In this document: piece by piece, positions 1 through 8,499 of the stretch | Layout: the number at the start of each line of letters is the position of its first letter | Position numbering within the stretch: position 1 is the stretch's first letter | Origin: Desulfobacterales bacterium | Lineage (GTDB): Bacteria; Desulfobacterota; Desulfobacteria; Desulfobacterales; JAIPEE01 | DNA: 34,831 nt | Reading direction: 5' to 3' | Assembly (NCBI GenBank): GCA_021737275.1 | Contig: JAIPEE010000038.1 | Location: 1-34,831 of the forward strand | Translations under genes and position numbers: made by a program | Notes under the pieces: model-generated | What the model was told of the DNA's origin: nothing | Database searches by the model: none | Seen by the model: only the letters and a program-made list of their open reading frames with translations

Positions 1-6
1 CTAGAG

Positions 7-40
7 GCCGCGCCTTAATAACAATTAATAAAGGCGCGGC
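7..40. repeat. GC-rich perfect inverted repeat (10-bp arms)
   Basis: GCCGCGCCTT at 7-16 pairs perfectly with AAGGCGCGGC at 31-40 around an AT-rich 14-base loop, in a region that is otherwise AT-rich. It is not followed by a T-run on either strand, so it is not a classical intrinsic terminator. It could be a transcript 3' end of a gene outside the window, or the end of a mobile element. Confidence 0.6.
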
Positions 41-563
41 GCGCGAATCCGCTATGATGTCAAGTACTTTCTACAATATTTTTTACATTTCTTGTAATTT
101 TTCAAAGAGCAAATGTGTTATGAAACTCTAAACTATAGTGAAAAAAAAATAGAGCCATATAATGGACCCCAATGTCAAGACAGCTTTTTGTTCACTTGGC
201 ATAGGATAGTCATCAGATGTTGCCTATACACAGTCTTTTCTGCTATCGATTAGTTCAAGTTTGTAACCGGTAGTTAACTGATAACTGATGCCGGCCAAAT
301 CGCACGATAATCATTCTGATAACAAGCCTTTACACGTATAATTTTATCGGGTAGAGTATAGTTTATCGTTGCTTTAGCGGCCTGGGTACTGAGAATACCG
401 AACCTGACCACTCAAGGTATTCAGTCAAACGCCACGCCAGCTTTTGGAACAGCGATGTGTTCCGCCGGATATTATATGAGTATGGTTATCACATCTGAAT
501 CTTGGAAAAAGGTATTTATCCCACTCTTTCATTTTTTGTTTTTAATATTTCATTATATTTTAA

Positions 564-572
564 TGGTATAAT
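564..572 (+). promoter_or_regulatory. Extended -10 promoter for the deacetylase-fold gene
   Basis: TGGTATAAT at 564-572 is a consensus extended -10 (TGn plus TATAAT). No good -35 lies 16-18 bases upstream, which extended -10 promoters tolerate. The predicted start near 579 leaves a leader of about 50 bases that contains AAGGAGG (615-621), eight bases before the ATG at 630. Confidence 0.5.
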
Positions 573-629
573 TATTTCTATTGGCCAAAATAAGTATACG
601 CTTTCCACGATTACAAGGAGGAACATACC

Positions 630-1517
630 ATGATACTTAACTGTGCACTTACCTTCGACTTTGATGCGATGTCGGTCTGGCTCGGGTCGTACAAAAGCCG
701 TAATCCTTCGATGATTTCGCGCGGGGAATTCGGAGCCATAGCAGTTCCTCGTATCCTTGATATATTGAAAAAGCATAACATTTTCGCGACTTTCTACATC
801 CCAGGCCACACGGCACTCGCCTATCCTGATATAGTCAAGCGCATCAATGATGAGGGGCATGAAATCGCCCATCATGGCTGGGTTCATGAAAACCCAGCCA
901 ACTTTGATGAGGCTAATGAACGTAATAATCTCGACCGGGGACTTGAAGCGCTCCAGAAAGTTGCTTGTGTGACTCCCAATGGTTATCGTTCCCCGTCCTG
1001 GGATTTTTCGACTCGCACGATCCAGCTTCTTTTGGAATATGGTTTTGTCTATGACTCGAGCTTAATGGGTGCCGATTTCACTCCTTACTATGCGCGTAAA
1101 AACGATGAGTTCGACGACAGAAATCCATATAAGTTCGGACCCAACGTTGATATTGTCGAACTTCCCGTCACTTGGCTGATGGACGATTTCGTGCATTTTG
1201 AATTTGTCGATAACGACACGTTTGGGCTGTCTGCCCCTTCCAAGGTTCAAGAGATCTGGACTAAGGAATTCGACTACGCACGCAATAACGAGTTGGGTGG
1301 GCTTTATTCGATCACAATGCACCCCCAGGTTATCGGGCGTGGGCACCGGCTTATGATGCTGGAACGATTGATTGAGAATTTTAAATCTCACGATGATGTC
1401 GGTTTCACGACGATGATCGATTATGCTAAAAAATGGCGCACGGCCAATCCTCTCGAGACATGGGTTGCCTCTGGTGCGCCTCAGGCAACGGGGGGTGCAG
1501 GCCGCGACAAACTCTGA
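630..1517 (+). CDS. Polysaccharide-deacetylase-fold hydrolase (PgdA/PuuE/cyclic-imidase type)
   Basis: A 295-residue NodB-fold hydrolase. The N-terminal strand has the TFDFD motif (Asp10, Asp12), followed by HEIAHHGWVHE (His81/His82, His86) and GYRSPSWD (118-125), the metal- and substrate-site motifs of this family; the length is typical. There is no signal peptide or membrane segment, so it is cytosolic. This favours the branch that holds Helicobacter PgdA, PuuE allantoinase and bacterial cyclic-imide hydrolases over secreted chitin or peptidoglycan deacetylases. It converges on an operon of HyuA/HyuB, a nitrilase-fold amidase and an amidohydrolase, so I infer hydrolysis of a cyclic amide or imide; a cell-wall deacetylase remains possible. 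The start is fixed by AAGGAGG eight bases upstream. GC content and codon use are visibly higher than in the operon next door, suggesting separate acquisition. Confidence 0.8.
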   Translation: MILNCALTFDFDAMSVWLGSYKSRNPSMISRGEFGAIAVPRILDILKKHNIFATFYIPGHTALAYPDIVKRINDEGHEIAHHGWVHENPANFDEANERNNLDRGLEALQKVACVTPNGYRSPSWDFSTRTIQLLLEYGFVYDSSLMGADFTPYYARKNDEFDDRNPYKFGPNVDIVELPVTWLMDDFVHFEFVDNDTFGLSAPSKVQEIWTKEFDYARNNELGGLYSITMHPQVIGRGHRLMMLERLIENFKSHDDVGFTTMIDYAKKWRTANPLETWVASGAPQATGGAGRDKL

Positions 1518-1695
1518 TCTTAGATTATAAGGAGCAAATTTTAAAAATTGAGATATGCATGAATAAGTTATTGTTGAAATGAATTTATGGGGCAGTGTGC
1601 CTGTACAAACGTTGAAAATTGACTTAAACCTGTTCTACAAAAAAATTAACCATATTTAAACAACTTTGGGTCTAAATGGATTGGTTGCGTAAACT

Positions 1696-1717
1696 TTTGA
1701 AATACCTATATTTCAAA
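1696..1717. terminator. Stem-loop between the convergent genes
   Basis: TTTGAAATA (1696-1704) and TATTTCAAA (1709-1717) form a perfect 9-bp stem with a CCTA loop, 15 bases past the stop codon of the nitrilase gene and between two converging transcripts. On the plus strand a T-rich tract follows after about a dozen bases; on the minus strand there is no immediate U-tract. A bidirectional or processing terminator is the likely role. Confidence 0.5.
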
Positions 1718-1732
1718 GGACTATTGTTGTTT

Positions 1733-2695
1733 TTATTTTTTATATGAAGTGTTTTTTGTATGACCTATCGTCATTATTCCTGCATTTTTAAATTTTTCTT
1801 CGCGTTCAGCTCGAGTTAAATCATAATCTGGTAGATTTTTAAATACAGGAGCTTTTTCTATATTATCAGCAAAAGGCATTTTGATTTTGAAATGTTTTAG
1901 CTGTCTTAACAATTGTTCTGTATAATTCGTACCGTGTACTCTTACCTTTCTTATCAAATCTAAATCAAATGTCCATGTAAGAAATGTTGGGTTATCACCT
2001 GCTTCATAAAGGATTTGAGCATCGGGGCCAACTATCATACTATGCCCATAGGAGTAATAGCCATTGAAATAACCTGCCATATTTACTGAGATAAAATATG
2101 CTTGGTTTTCAAAAGCTCTTGTAGGTGGGATTGTTTTGCAGTTTTCATATAATCCCACCGGATCTGCTGATAATTTAATAAGTATTTCAGCACCCAATAA
2201 TGTTAAATTTCTTGATATCTCAGGAAAGCACCAGTCATGACAATTCATGACCCCTATCTTGATTTCTTTCTCTGCAATTTCAAAAACGACATATTCGGTT
2301 CCAATAGTTATATATTCTTCGGCTGGATAATAGGGGCACATTTTACGATATACATTTATTATAAGACCATCTGGCCCAAAAATAGGCATTGAATTATACA
2401 ATTTTTCTTCGCCATCTACAATTTTTAATTCAGTCATCGTGCCTGGGATAAAATATATTCCGTATTTTTTTGCTATTTTTCCGTAATAATCCGTTAATTT
2501 TCCTGGAATTGTGTCGTGATTATTTATATCCTTTTTCCAATGGAACCCTATTGCTGATTCTGAACCAACAATTAATTCAGGTTTATTTAATCCATTCATT
2601 AAATCATCTACATTTGATGAAAATCGCTTCATATTTGCTTCGTAATCTGTAGCACCACTATTCTGAATTATGCCAATATTTAAATATTTTGACAT
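1733..2695 (-). CDS. Nitrilase-superfamily carbon-nitrogen hydrolase (amidase)
   Basis: A 320-residue member of the nitrilase superfamily, which hydrolyses non-peptide C-N bonds through a Glu-Lys-Cys triad. The triad is visible as Glu46 (VGSES), Lys118 (YRKMCPYYPAE) and Cys152 (MNCHDWCFPE), with Glu127 as the usual second glutamate. The sequence around Cys152 and the PTRAFENQAYFISVN stretch resemble aliphatic amidase, formamidase and N-carbamoyl-amidase branches more than true nitrilases. It is cytosolic. It is the last gene of the minus-strand operon, 179 bases after hyuA, with its own strong ribosome site (AAAGGAGG about seven bases before the ATG). Expected role: removing an amide or carbamoyl nitrogen from the ring-opened product of HyuAB. 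The exact substrate cannot be read from sequence. Confidence 0.85.
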   Translation of the reverse strand: MSKYLNIGIIQNSGATDYEANMKRFSSNVDDLMNGLNKPELIVGSESAIGFHWKKDINNHDTIPGKLTDYYGKIAKKYGIYFIPGTMTELKIVDGEEKLYNSMPIFGPDGLIINVYRKMCPYYPAEEYITIGTEYVVFEIAEKEIKIGVMNCHDWCFPEISRNLTLLGAEILIKLSADPVGLYENCKTIPPTRAFENQAYFISVNMAGYFNGYYSYGHSMIVGPDAQILYEAGDNPTFLTWTFDLDLIRKVRVHGTNYTEQLLRQLKHFKIKMPFADNIEKAPVFKNLPDYDLTRAEREEKFKNAGIMTIGHTKNTSYKK

Positions 2696-2874
2696 ATTTT
2701 TGCCTCCTTTTCTTATAGTAATAAAAATTACTCCTTGTAATCAAATAAACAAATCAATTCCAATCCAGATAAAACCCACAATGATCTTCCCCCGAAAAAA
2801 TGGAAACGAAGTTAAGCAACTTTTTTCATTTAATTATGAAATTTTAAAATGCATATAGGTTTCAGAGCTTTCAC

Positions 2875-4938
2875 TCATATATTTCTTTCGATGATAAAAT
2901 ATCCATGAAGCTGAGTAAGAAGCTTATGCTGTTTAGGAACAATTACCGTTGTATCAGGCAGTACAACAATTGCCGGTCCTTCAACTTTCATGCCGTTATA
3001 TAGTTTTTCGCCATCATAATACGGGATTTCAGCAAATTCCATGCTGTCATCAAAAATAGCCTGTTGTTTTCCTATCATTGCATCCGAAGGATCTGAAGTA
3101 CAAAAGGTCTTCTCCTGAAGCGTAATTCCAGGAGTAAGACACTTCGCAACGCTTCGCCACATGACAAATTCTACCTGAGATCCAGAATCCGATGTTTTAT
3201 ACCTCGCATGATGCATTGCATGAAAATCTTGTATTAACTTGGATAGGCTTTGAGGAGATAACTCTTTATTTTCAAGCGGTATTTCCAATTCAGTGACCTG
3301 CATGGGATATCTTGCTGAAACATAAAATTCGAATTCACATACTGTAGATGATAATCCCAACCGGTTAATAAAAGCTTTTCCTTTTTTATCCAATTCTTCC
3401 AATGTTTGATTAATCTTTTCATAGTCGAATTCGTTGCTGATCGAGTATTTACTGGCGACGTTACTCATTGATATATCTGCGTTGAGTCCACCAAAAGCAC
3501 ACAGAACGGCTGTTTCTTTGGGGATAATCACTCGCCTAACTTTAATTTCATCAGCAAGGCTAGCTGCAAAAAGGCCTGTAGCTCCTCCTCCTGAAACAAT
3601 CACAAATTCACGGGGGTCAATGCCACGTCTAACGGTCATATTGAGAATTCCACCTACCATTTTTTCTCTGGCTATTTGACAAATGCCAAGAGCAGCTTTC
3701 TCAACAGACATGTTAAGGGGTTTTGCTATTTTTTCAATAGCTTTTCGAGCCAAAACCGGAGATAACGCCATTCTGCCACCAAGAAAATAATCAGGAACAA
3801 TGTAACCTAATGTTACACAAGCATCGGTGACAGTGGCCTCCCTACCACCTCTCATATAACAGGCCGGCCCTGGTATTGCCCCTGAACTTTTTGGCCCGAC
3901 ACTTAAAATGCCTGAGGAATCAACCCATGCAATACTCCCGCCCCCAGCTCCAAGGGTTAATATTTCATTTGAAGCAACCCCGGTAGGATATTGATTTATG
4001 CGGCCTTCACGTGTAGTTGTAATGAGTTCTCCAATAACAGTGCCTACATCAAAGCTTGTGCCTCCCATATCAATGATAATACAATTTTTTTCATTATTCT
4101 TTTGAGCATAATATCGTCCTGAAACTGGTGCCATTGATGGCCCTGAAAAAAGCATAAAAACAGGTTTCTTTTTTACCTCTTCAATAGGAACAACTCCTCC
4201 ACTTGATATTACAATAAGCGGATCTCCCTTAAACCCTTTATTAGCAAGCGCCTCCTGAAGTTTTTCAAGATAGTCAGTCACAATGGGCTTAATCATAGCA
4301 TTGAGGGTAACGCAAGACATCCGATGATATTCACGAATAATAGGTTGGATATCAAAGCTCAAACTAAATGGAATTTCCGGCCATTCGTCATTGATAATTT
4401 CGCCAATTCTCTGCTCATGAATCGGATTTATGATGGACCATAATAAACATACGGATATAGCCTCAACATTCCATTTTTTAAACTGTCGTACGGATGATCG
4501 TACATCGTCTTCATTTAAAGGAAGCAATATCCGACCATCTTTATTTATCCGTTCAGAGACCTCCAAACATAAATAAGGGCGAACTAATTCTTGATTTGCA
4601 CTAACTTTATAATTAAAGAGATCTTTTCTTCTGCCCTCACCCCGCCATAGAGTATATTTTGTCCCTTTTGTACAAATTACACCGCACTTAACACCTTTTT
4701 TCTCCAATATCGCATTGGTTGCAATTGTTGAACCATGTATAAAGACGTCCGTTTGACTTAAAAGTTCTGCTGTAGAAATATTTAACCTATCACCGGCAAG
4801 ACCAATACAATTTAACACGCCCTGCGTTAAATCCTCCGGAGTCGTTGGAGATTTATGTCTTCCAAGTAGTTTATCCTCATCGGAGATGGTGAGATCTGTA
4901 AATGTACCTCCAACATCAACACTGATTTTGTAACCCAT
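2875..4938 (-). CDS. hyuA: Hydantoinase/oxoprolinase subunit A (HyuA)
   Basis: A 687-residue HyuA-type subunit of the ATP-dependent hydantoinase/5-oxoprolinase family, which opens five-membered cyclic amides with ATP hydrolysis. The N-terminal hydantoinase A domain starts with the nucleotide-binding motif DVGGTFTD (8-15); the second ASKHA-like motif DMGGTSFDVG is near residue 290, followed by GAGGGSIAW and a SGGGATGLFAA phosphate-loop-like stretch, then the C-terminal domain. The length matches N-methylhydantoinase A (about 690). It begins three bases after the hyuB stop, so the two subunits are probably translationally coupled and form one complex. Acetone and acetophenone carboxylase subunits share this fold, but their small extra subunits are absent here. 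The substrate (hydantoin, N-methylhydantoin, oxoproline or another lactam) is undetermined. Confidence 0.9.
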   Translation of the reverse strand: MGYKISVDVGGTFTDLTISDEDKLLGRHKSPTTPEDLTQGVLNCIGLAGDRLNISTAELLSQTDVFIHGSTIATNAILEKKGVKCGVICTKGTKYTLWRGEGRRKDLFNYKVSANQELVRPYLCLEVSERINKDGRILLPLNEDDVRSSVRQFKKWNVEAISVCLLWSIINPIHEQRIGEIINDEWPEIPFSLSFDIQPIIREYHRMSCVTLNAMIKPIVTDYLEKLQEALANKGFKGDPLIVISSGGVVPIEEVKKKPVFMLFSGPSMAPVSGRYYAQKNNEKNCIIIDMGGTSFDVGTVIGELITTTREGRINQYPTGVASNEILTLGAGGGSIAWVDSSGILSVGPKSSGAIPGPACYMRGGREATVTDACVTLGYIVPDYFLGGRMALSPVLARKAIEKIAKPLNMSVEKAALGICQIAREKMVGGILNMTVRRGIDPREFVIVSGGGATGLFAASLADEIKVRRVIIPKETAVLCAFGGLNADISMSNVASKYSISNEFDYEKINQTLEELDKKGKAFINRLGLSSTVCEFEFYVSARYPMQVTELEIPLENKELSPQSLSKLIQDFHAMHHARYKTSDSGSQVEFVMWRSVAKCLTPGITLQEKTFCTSDPSDAMIGKQQAIFDDSMEFAEIPYYDGEKLYNGMKVEGPAIVVLPDTTVIVPKQHKLLTQLHGYFIIERNI

Positions 4939-4941
4939 TTC

Positions 4942-6825
4942 TCAATTACCTCCATTTTCAATCAAATCTTTTTGACGTAATTTGTTCGTTGCTTCATAAT
5001 CTACTTCGTATAATTCAGGCTCAGTATTGATTACAACTTTATAAACATTTTTTGCCATTTCAAATGAAACAAAACCGTCTCTAACATCATCTTTTACTAA
5101 TTCCGGATCTCGTTCATCTGGTTTTCCAAAACCACCACCTCCACTACTTAATGCAATCCAATCCTGATCTGATTGAAGTTTAGAATGGCCGGCATTAGGC
5201 AGCTGTTGAATATAATTATGGGTAGTATGTTCCTCAATCCAATGGTCATCTCTTGAACCTGGCAACCCACCAAATAGACCGAAGGGTCTATTTGTGTAAC
5301 CTGTTGCAGCAGAAATAAGATACATTTCGTGATCAACAGGTTGAATTCTTTGTCCCATCGATATTCCGCCACGCCACTTTCCAGGGCCACCTGAATCAAT
5401 TATGGCAAAAAGGTCCCAAATAATGTTAGGGACAGCTAATTCGAGTATTTCTATAGATTCATATCCCATATTTCCCATAATACATGGGGCAAACAAATGT
5501 GAAAGACCGTCATACCCTTCTGTTGCACCACCAGCCCCGGCAGATAAATAGTATTCATGGGTATATGGTTCATGAGTTTGAGGGTCGACTCCTGATGCAT
5601 CAAGATTTGCAACTGAAAATTCGCTCATACCGGCTATGGCTCGATCCGGTAAAACTTTTGCCCAGGTTTTGAAAACAAGATTACTCACCGTATCAGCAAA
5701 ACCAGTTGTCGCCAACATTGTACCAACCGGCCATCTTGGAATTCCAGCTACCGTTCCTTCTTTCAGTAAAACCTGTATCCTGTCCAAAGCACCATCATTT
5801 AAAGGAACAGAAGATGCAATTATCGGCAACGTTCCCTGTATGGCTGAACATCTTGCTGTCGCATACGACAAATTATACGAACACTGAAGTTGGTCAGGCA
5901 TGTCTCTGTAATCAAATATGATTAATCCCTTTTCAGGATCGACAGTCAATTTAACTTTTAGCAAAACACCATCCGGACAAAAATCTTTAATTTTTTCAGA
6001 CATCATTTCTTCTTCGACAAATATCTTTGGAAAATTTTGGATTTCTTCCTTCATCTTGCGCTCACCAATTTTTAAGGTTTCTTCAAAACATCCTTTCACT
6101 GTTCCATAGCTGAAGCGATTACAAAGTTCTTTAACTCTATTTTCAGCAACCCACAAAGATCCAAGTTGAGAAAGAAAATCTCCATACCACTGTTTGGAAT
6201 ATCTGATATTATAGCCCAGAAATCGAATCAAATCCGGGATCATTTCATGGTTTCTGCAGAGCCTCACTCCAGGAAGGTGAAGACCTTCCTGGTAAACATC
6301 CTTGGCATAGACATCTCCAGTTGTAGGCGTCGGGCACCCAATATCTATAAGATGACATTTATTTACCGCCCAACAAACAAGTTTACCGTCATAAAAAACC
6401 GGTGCAAACATTGTCCAATCACCAGCATGAGCATTGCCGGCATGCGGAGCATTATTAACAAATACATCTCCTTCATGGATATCATTTTGAAAGGATCGTA
6501 TAATCCATTTCAATGCAGGGGATAGCGTGCCGACATGCGCAGGAATACAATCAAACAAAAAAAGAACTTTTGCTTCTGCATTAAGCAGGGTACAGGTAAA
6601 ATCCTTTGCGCCATACAAAATAGGGTTTCGTGCTGTTGCAAGGATGGTTTCTGTCATTTCGCTCATTATGCCCTCGGCCCTTGCAACAACGATAGAAAAA
6701 GTAATAGGATCTATTTCTGTATCACCGGTATCTGTGGCACCCGGTATCATTTCAATTTCATTAACTTTAATCGCTTCAGATAATTTTTCAAATTTATAGG
6801 GAGGAAATTCAATTTCCTGATACAT
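4942..6825 (-). CDS. hyuB: Hydantoinase/oxoprolinase subunit B (HyuB)
   Basis: A 627-residue hydantoinase B family protein, the partner of HyuA in ATP-dependent cyclic-amide hydrolases. Family hallmarks include the early ITFSIVVARAEGIMSEM segment, the FVNNAPHAGNAHAGDWTMF region corresponding to the NDPY..G.H..D block, the QEGLHLPGV motif and a C-terminal SSGGGGFGKPDERDPE, where glycine-rich GGGG..P is typical. The N-terminus (about 40 residues) is slightly longer than in compact homologues. The ribosome site AAGGAG lies about seven bases before the ATG. A 281-base gap separates it from the amidohydrolase upstream, larger than elsewhere in the operon, so an internal promoter is possible although none is obvious. 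It is followed at once by hyuA. Confidence 0.9.
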   Translation of the reverse strand: MYQEIEFPPYKFEKLSEAIKVNEIEMIPGATDTGDTEIDPITFSIVVARAEGIMSEMTETILATARNPILYGAKDFTCTLLNAEAKVLFLFDCIPAHVGTLSPALKWIIRSFQNDIHEGDVFVNNAPHAGNAHAGDWTMFAPVFYDGKLVCWAVNKCHLIDIGCPTPTTGDVYAKDVYQEGLHLPGVRLCRNHEMIPDLIRFLGYNIRYSKQWYGDFLSQLGSLWVAENRVKELCNRFSYGTVKGCFEETLKIGERKMKEEIQNFPKIFVEEEMMSEKIKDFCPDGVLLKVKLTVDPEKGLIIFDYRDMPDQLQCSYNLSYATARCSAIQGTLPIIASSVPLNDGALDRIQVLLKEGTVAGIPRWPVGTMLATTGFADTVSNLVFKTWAKVLPDRAIAGMSEFSVANLDASGVDPQTHEPYTHEYYLSAGAGGATEGYDGLSHLFAPCIMGNMGYESIEILELAVPNIIWDLFAIIDSGGPGKWRGGISMGQRIQPVDHEMYLISAATGYTNRPFGLFGGLPGSRDDHWIEEHTTHNYIQQLPNAGHSKLQSDQDWIALSSGGGGFGKPDERDPELVKDDVRDGFVSFEMAKNVYKVVINTEPELYEVDYEATNKLRQKDLIENGGN

Positions 6826-7106
6826 TTTAAACTCCTTAACTTTTTGTTTAAATTAATTCCCCGGAGATTTCTACGACGAGGGTATCTATTCGTAACTCCG
6901 TTCTGCTATCAGCGAGGTAGTTTACTGTTTTTCTTTGAATTTTTTTCAGATAATTCTACTTAATGCTTTCCATAGCATATTTTAAAAAACTCCGACTCAA
7001 AAATGACATATAAGTTGTTATTTTTATTATGCCCTCTCTATTAGTCAATGAGTGGACAACAACTAAATAATTGCTATAAATCTTTAGTATCAGAGTAATA
7101 AATTAC
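6826..7106. other. 281-base gap inside the cyclic-amide operon
   Basis: No open frame is convincing. A 16-base perfect palindrome, GAGTAATAAATTACTC (7093-7108), overlaps the stop codon of the amidohydrolase and could form a small hairpin; it has no U-tract on the minus strand. I found no well-spaced sigma-70 or sigma-54 promoter for hyuB here. Confidence 0.4.
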
Positions 7107-8387
7107 TCAATTTATCAAATTTTTAATAAATTTACCTTCTTTCATTATAGCTAACATACCAGATTCACTGACAAAGTTAATATCATCCAAAGGGTTATTT
7201 TGAAGAATGATAAGGTCAGCTGATTTACCAATTTCAAGTGTACCGGTGATGTCATCTATTTTCAATATTTCGGATCCATTCTTTGTAGCTGCAACAATTG
7301 CCTCCATCGAACTCATCCCATACTCTACCAGTGCCTTGAGCTCATTTAGGGACTGTTCACCATAGGGTGTAATTTCGTTGCAAAAGGAATCACTGCCTAA
7401 TCCAATTCGAACCCCGGCAGCTTTTGCTGCCATAAGATTTGATGAGAGCCTTTCCCAAAGTATAGGCCTCAAGCTCTCCTTATCTGATGGCAAGTCATCT
7501 CCCCCACCGGGAACAAATGGAGTGCCATAAAAACCGCCATCTCCTGACCATTCGAACCATTGATTAAGCAAAAATAAAGTTGGAACGAGTGAAACTCCTT
7601 TCTGAGCCATCATGTGAATTGTCTCTTCATCGAGCTCCTCTCCATGTTCGATTGACCAAGCGCCAGCCATAACAGCATCACGAGCTGCGGAAGCACATTC
7701 ACAGTGAGCAAGTAATGGAATGCGTGCATAATTAGCTTCTTCCACCATTACTTTCAACTCTTCGAAACTATAATGTTGTGCATCCGATGGCTCGTTCTCA
7801 TGAAGTCCGCCACCAGAGGCCCAGACCTTTATGCCGTGTGAGCCGTTTTTAATGATTTCGCGAGTTATTTTTCTTACCTCATCAACACCATCTGCAACGA
7901 TACCCCATGGGTGAGAGGTCCTGACCATTTCAGGCGAAACACCCCCTGCATCACCATGGCCTCCTCGCCGGGATAGGCCACGCCAAGTCGGAACAATTCT
8001 AGGACCGTCTATAAATCTTTCCATAATTGCTTTTCGTAAATGAGGGCCGTTCACAGAAATATCGCGGACACTGGTGATGCCATAGCGTAACATTTTATTA
8101 GCCTGCCCTACAGATGATATGGCCTGATAAGTGTCATTTTCTATTACCCAGTTCTCCTCTTCCTTATAGGATGCCCCACCAAGGTGAACATGTGCATCAA
8201 TGATGCCTGGCATTACAGTTGTACCCGAAGCATCAATAACCTGTACATCGTCTGCTAAATTAATTTCACTTTCGTGACCAATTCCCTGAATTGTCGACCC
8301 CTCGATAATCACTACGCCTCGCTTTAGTGGATCTTCACCATTGCCATCAATCAATGTTACCCCTTTAATTGCTATTCGCTGAGTCAT
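7107..8387 (-). CDS. Metal-dependent amidohydrolase (imidazolonepropionase/prolidase-like)
   Basis: A 426-residue amidohydrolase-superfamily enzyme. Ligands visible in order: His66 and His68 (DAHVHLGG), Lys187 (GIKVWASGG, candidate carboxylated lysine), His228 (LLAHCE), His248 (SIEHGEE) and Asp333 (LGSDSF). Short beta-sandwich segments flank the TIM-barrel at both ends (residues 1-60 and about 375-426), as in the HutI/Xaa-Pro dipeptidase-like group. No signal peptide, so cytosolic. It follows livM by 112 bases and precedes hyuB, and probably deaminates or opens the imported cyclic compound before HyuAB. Group members act on imidazolones, peptides, organophosphates and lactones, so the reaction is not fixed by sequence. 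AAAAGGAT ahead of the ATG supports the start. Confidence 0.85.
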   Translation of the reverse strand: MTQRIAIKGVTLIDGNGEDPLKRGVVIIEGSTIQGIGHESEINLADDVQVIDASGTTVMPGIIDAHVHLGGASYKEEENWVIENDTYQAISSVGQANKMLRYGITSVRDISVNGPHLRKAIMERFIDGPRIVPTWRGLSRRGGHGDAGGVSPEMVRTSHPWGIVADGVDEVRKITREIIKNGSHGIKVWASGGGLHENEPSDAQHYSFEELKVMVEEANYARIPLLAHCECASAARDAVMAGAWSIEHGEELDEETIHMMAQKGVSLVPTLFLLNQWFEWSGDGGFYGTPFVPGGGDDLPSDKESLRPILWERLSSNLMAAKAAGVRIGLGSDSFCNEITPYGEQSLNELKALVEYGMSSMEAIVAATKNGSEILKIDDITGTLEIGKSADLIILQNNPLDDINFVSESGMLAIMKEGKFIKNLIN

Positions 8388-8499
8388 GTTTTTATCCTTT
8401 TATTTAATTAAGTAATGTAATAATTTTAGAACTTTAAAGAATGATACCCCCTTTTATGAATTCTAAAAGACTATTTAGCATAATATCTTTGCCGGATAT

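Larger units (their letters stand above)
1..629. other. Intergenic stretch without an intact gene; possible decayed element
   Basis: No intact coding region is visible. It begins with a GC-rich inverted repeat (7-40). Around 160-185 there is a TGGACCCC start that looks like the end of an insertion sequence, but no transposase follows it. Around 340-500 the GC content rises and two short overlapping open frames run without a start codon, one ending at a TGA near 497; neither translation resembles a family I know. The last 90 bases hold the promoter and ribosome site of the next gene. Confidence 0.5.

Noticed and set aside
516-887. Minus-strand open frame of 123 codons opposite the deacetylase-fold gene
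   Set aside because: It is antisense to a gene with clear family motifs and resembles no protein I recognise; a shadow frame.
1062-1391. Minus-strand open frame of 109 codons
   Set aside because: Shadow of the deacetylase-fold gene, which is supported by motifs, ribosome site and promoter.
2875-6825. Acetone or acetophenone carboxylase instead of hydantoinase/oxoprolinase
   Set aside because: The subunits share the HyuA/HyuB fold, but no small gamma-type or extra carboxylase subunit is present and the neighbours are amide hydrolases.
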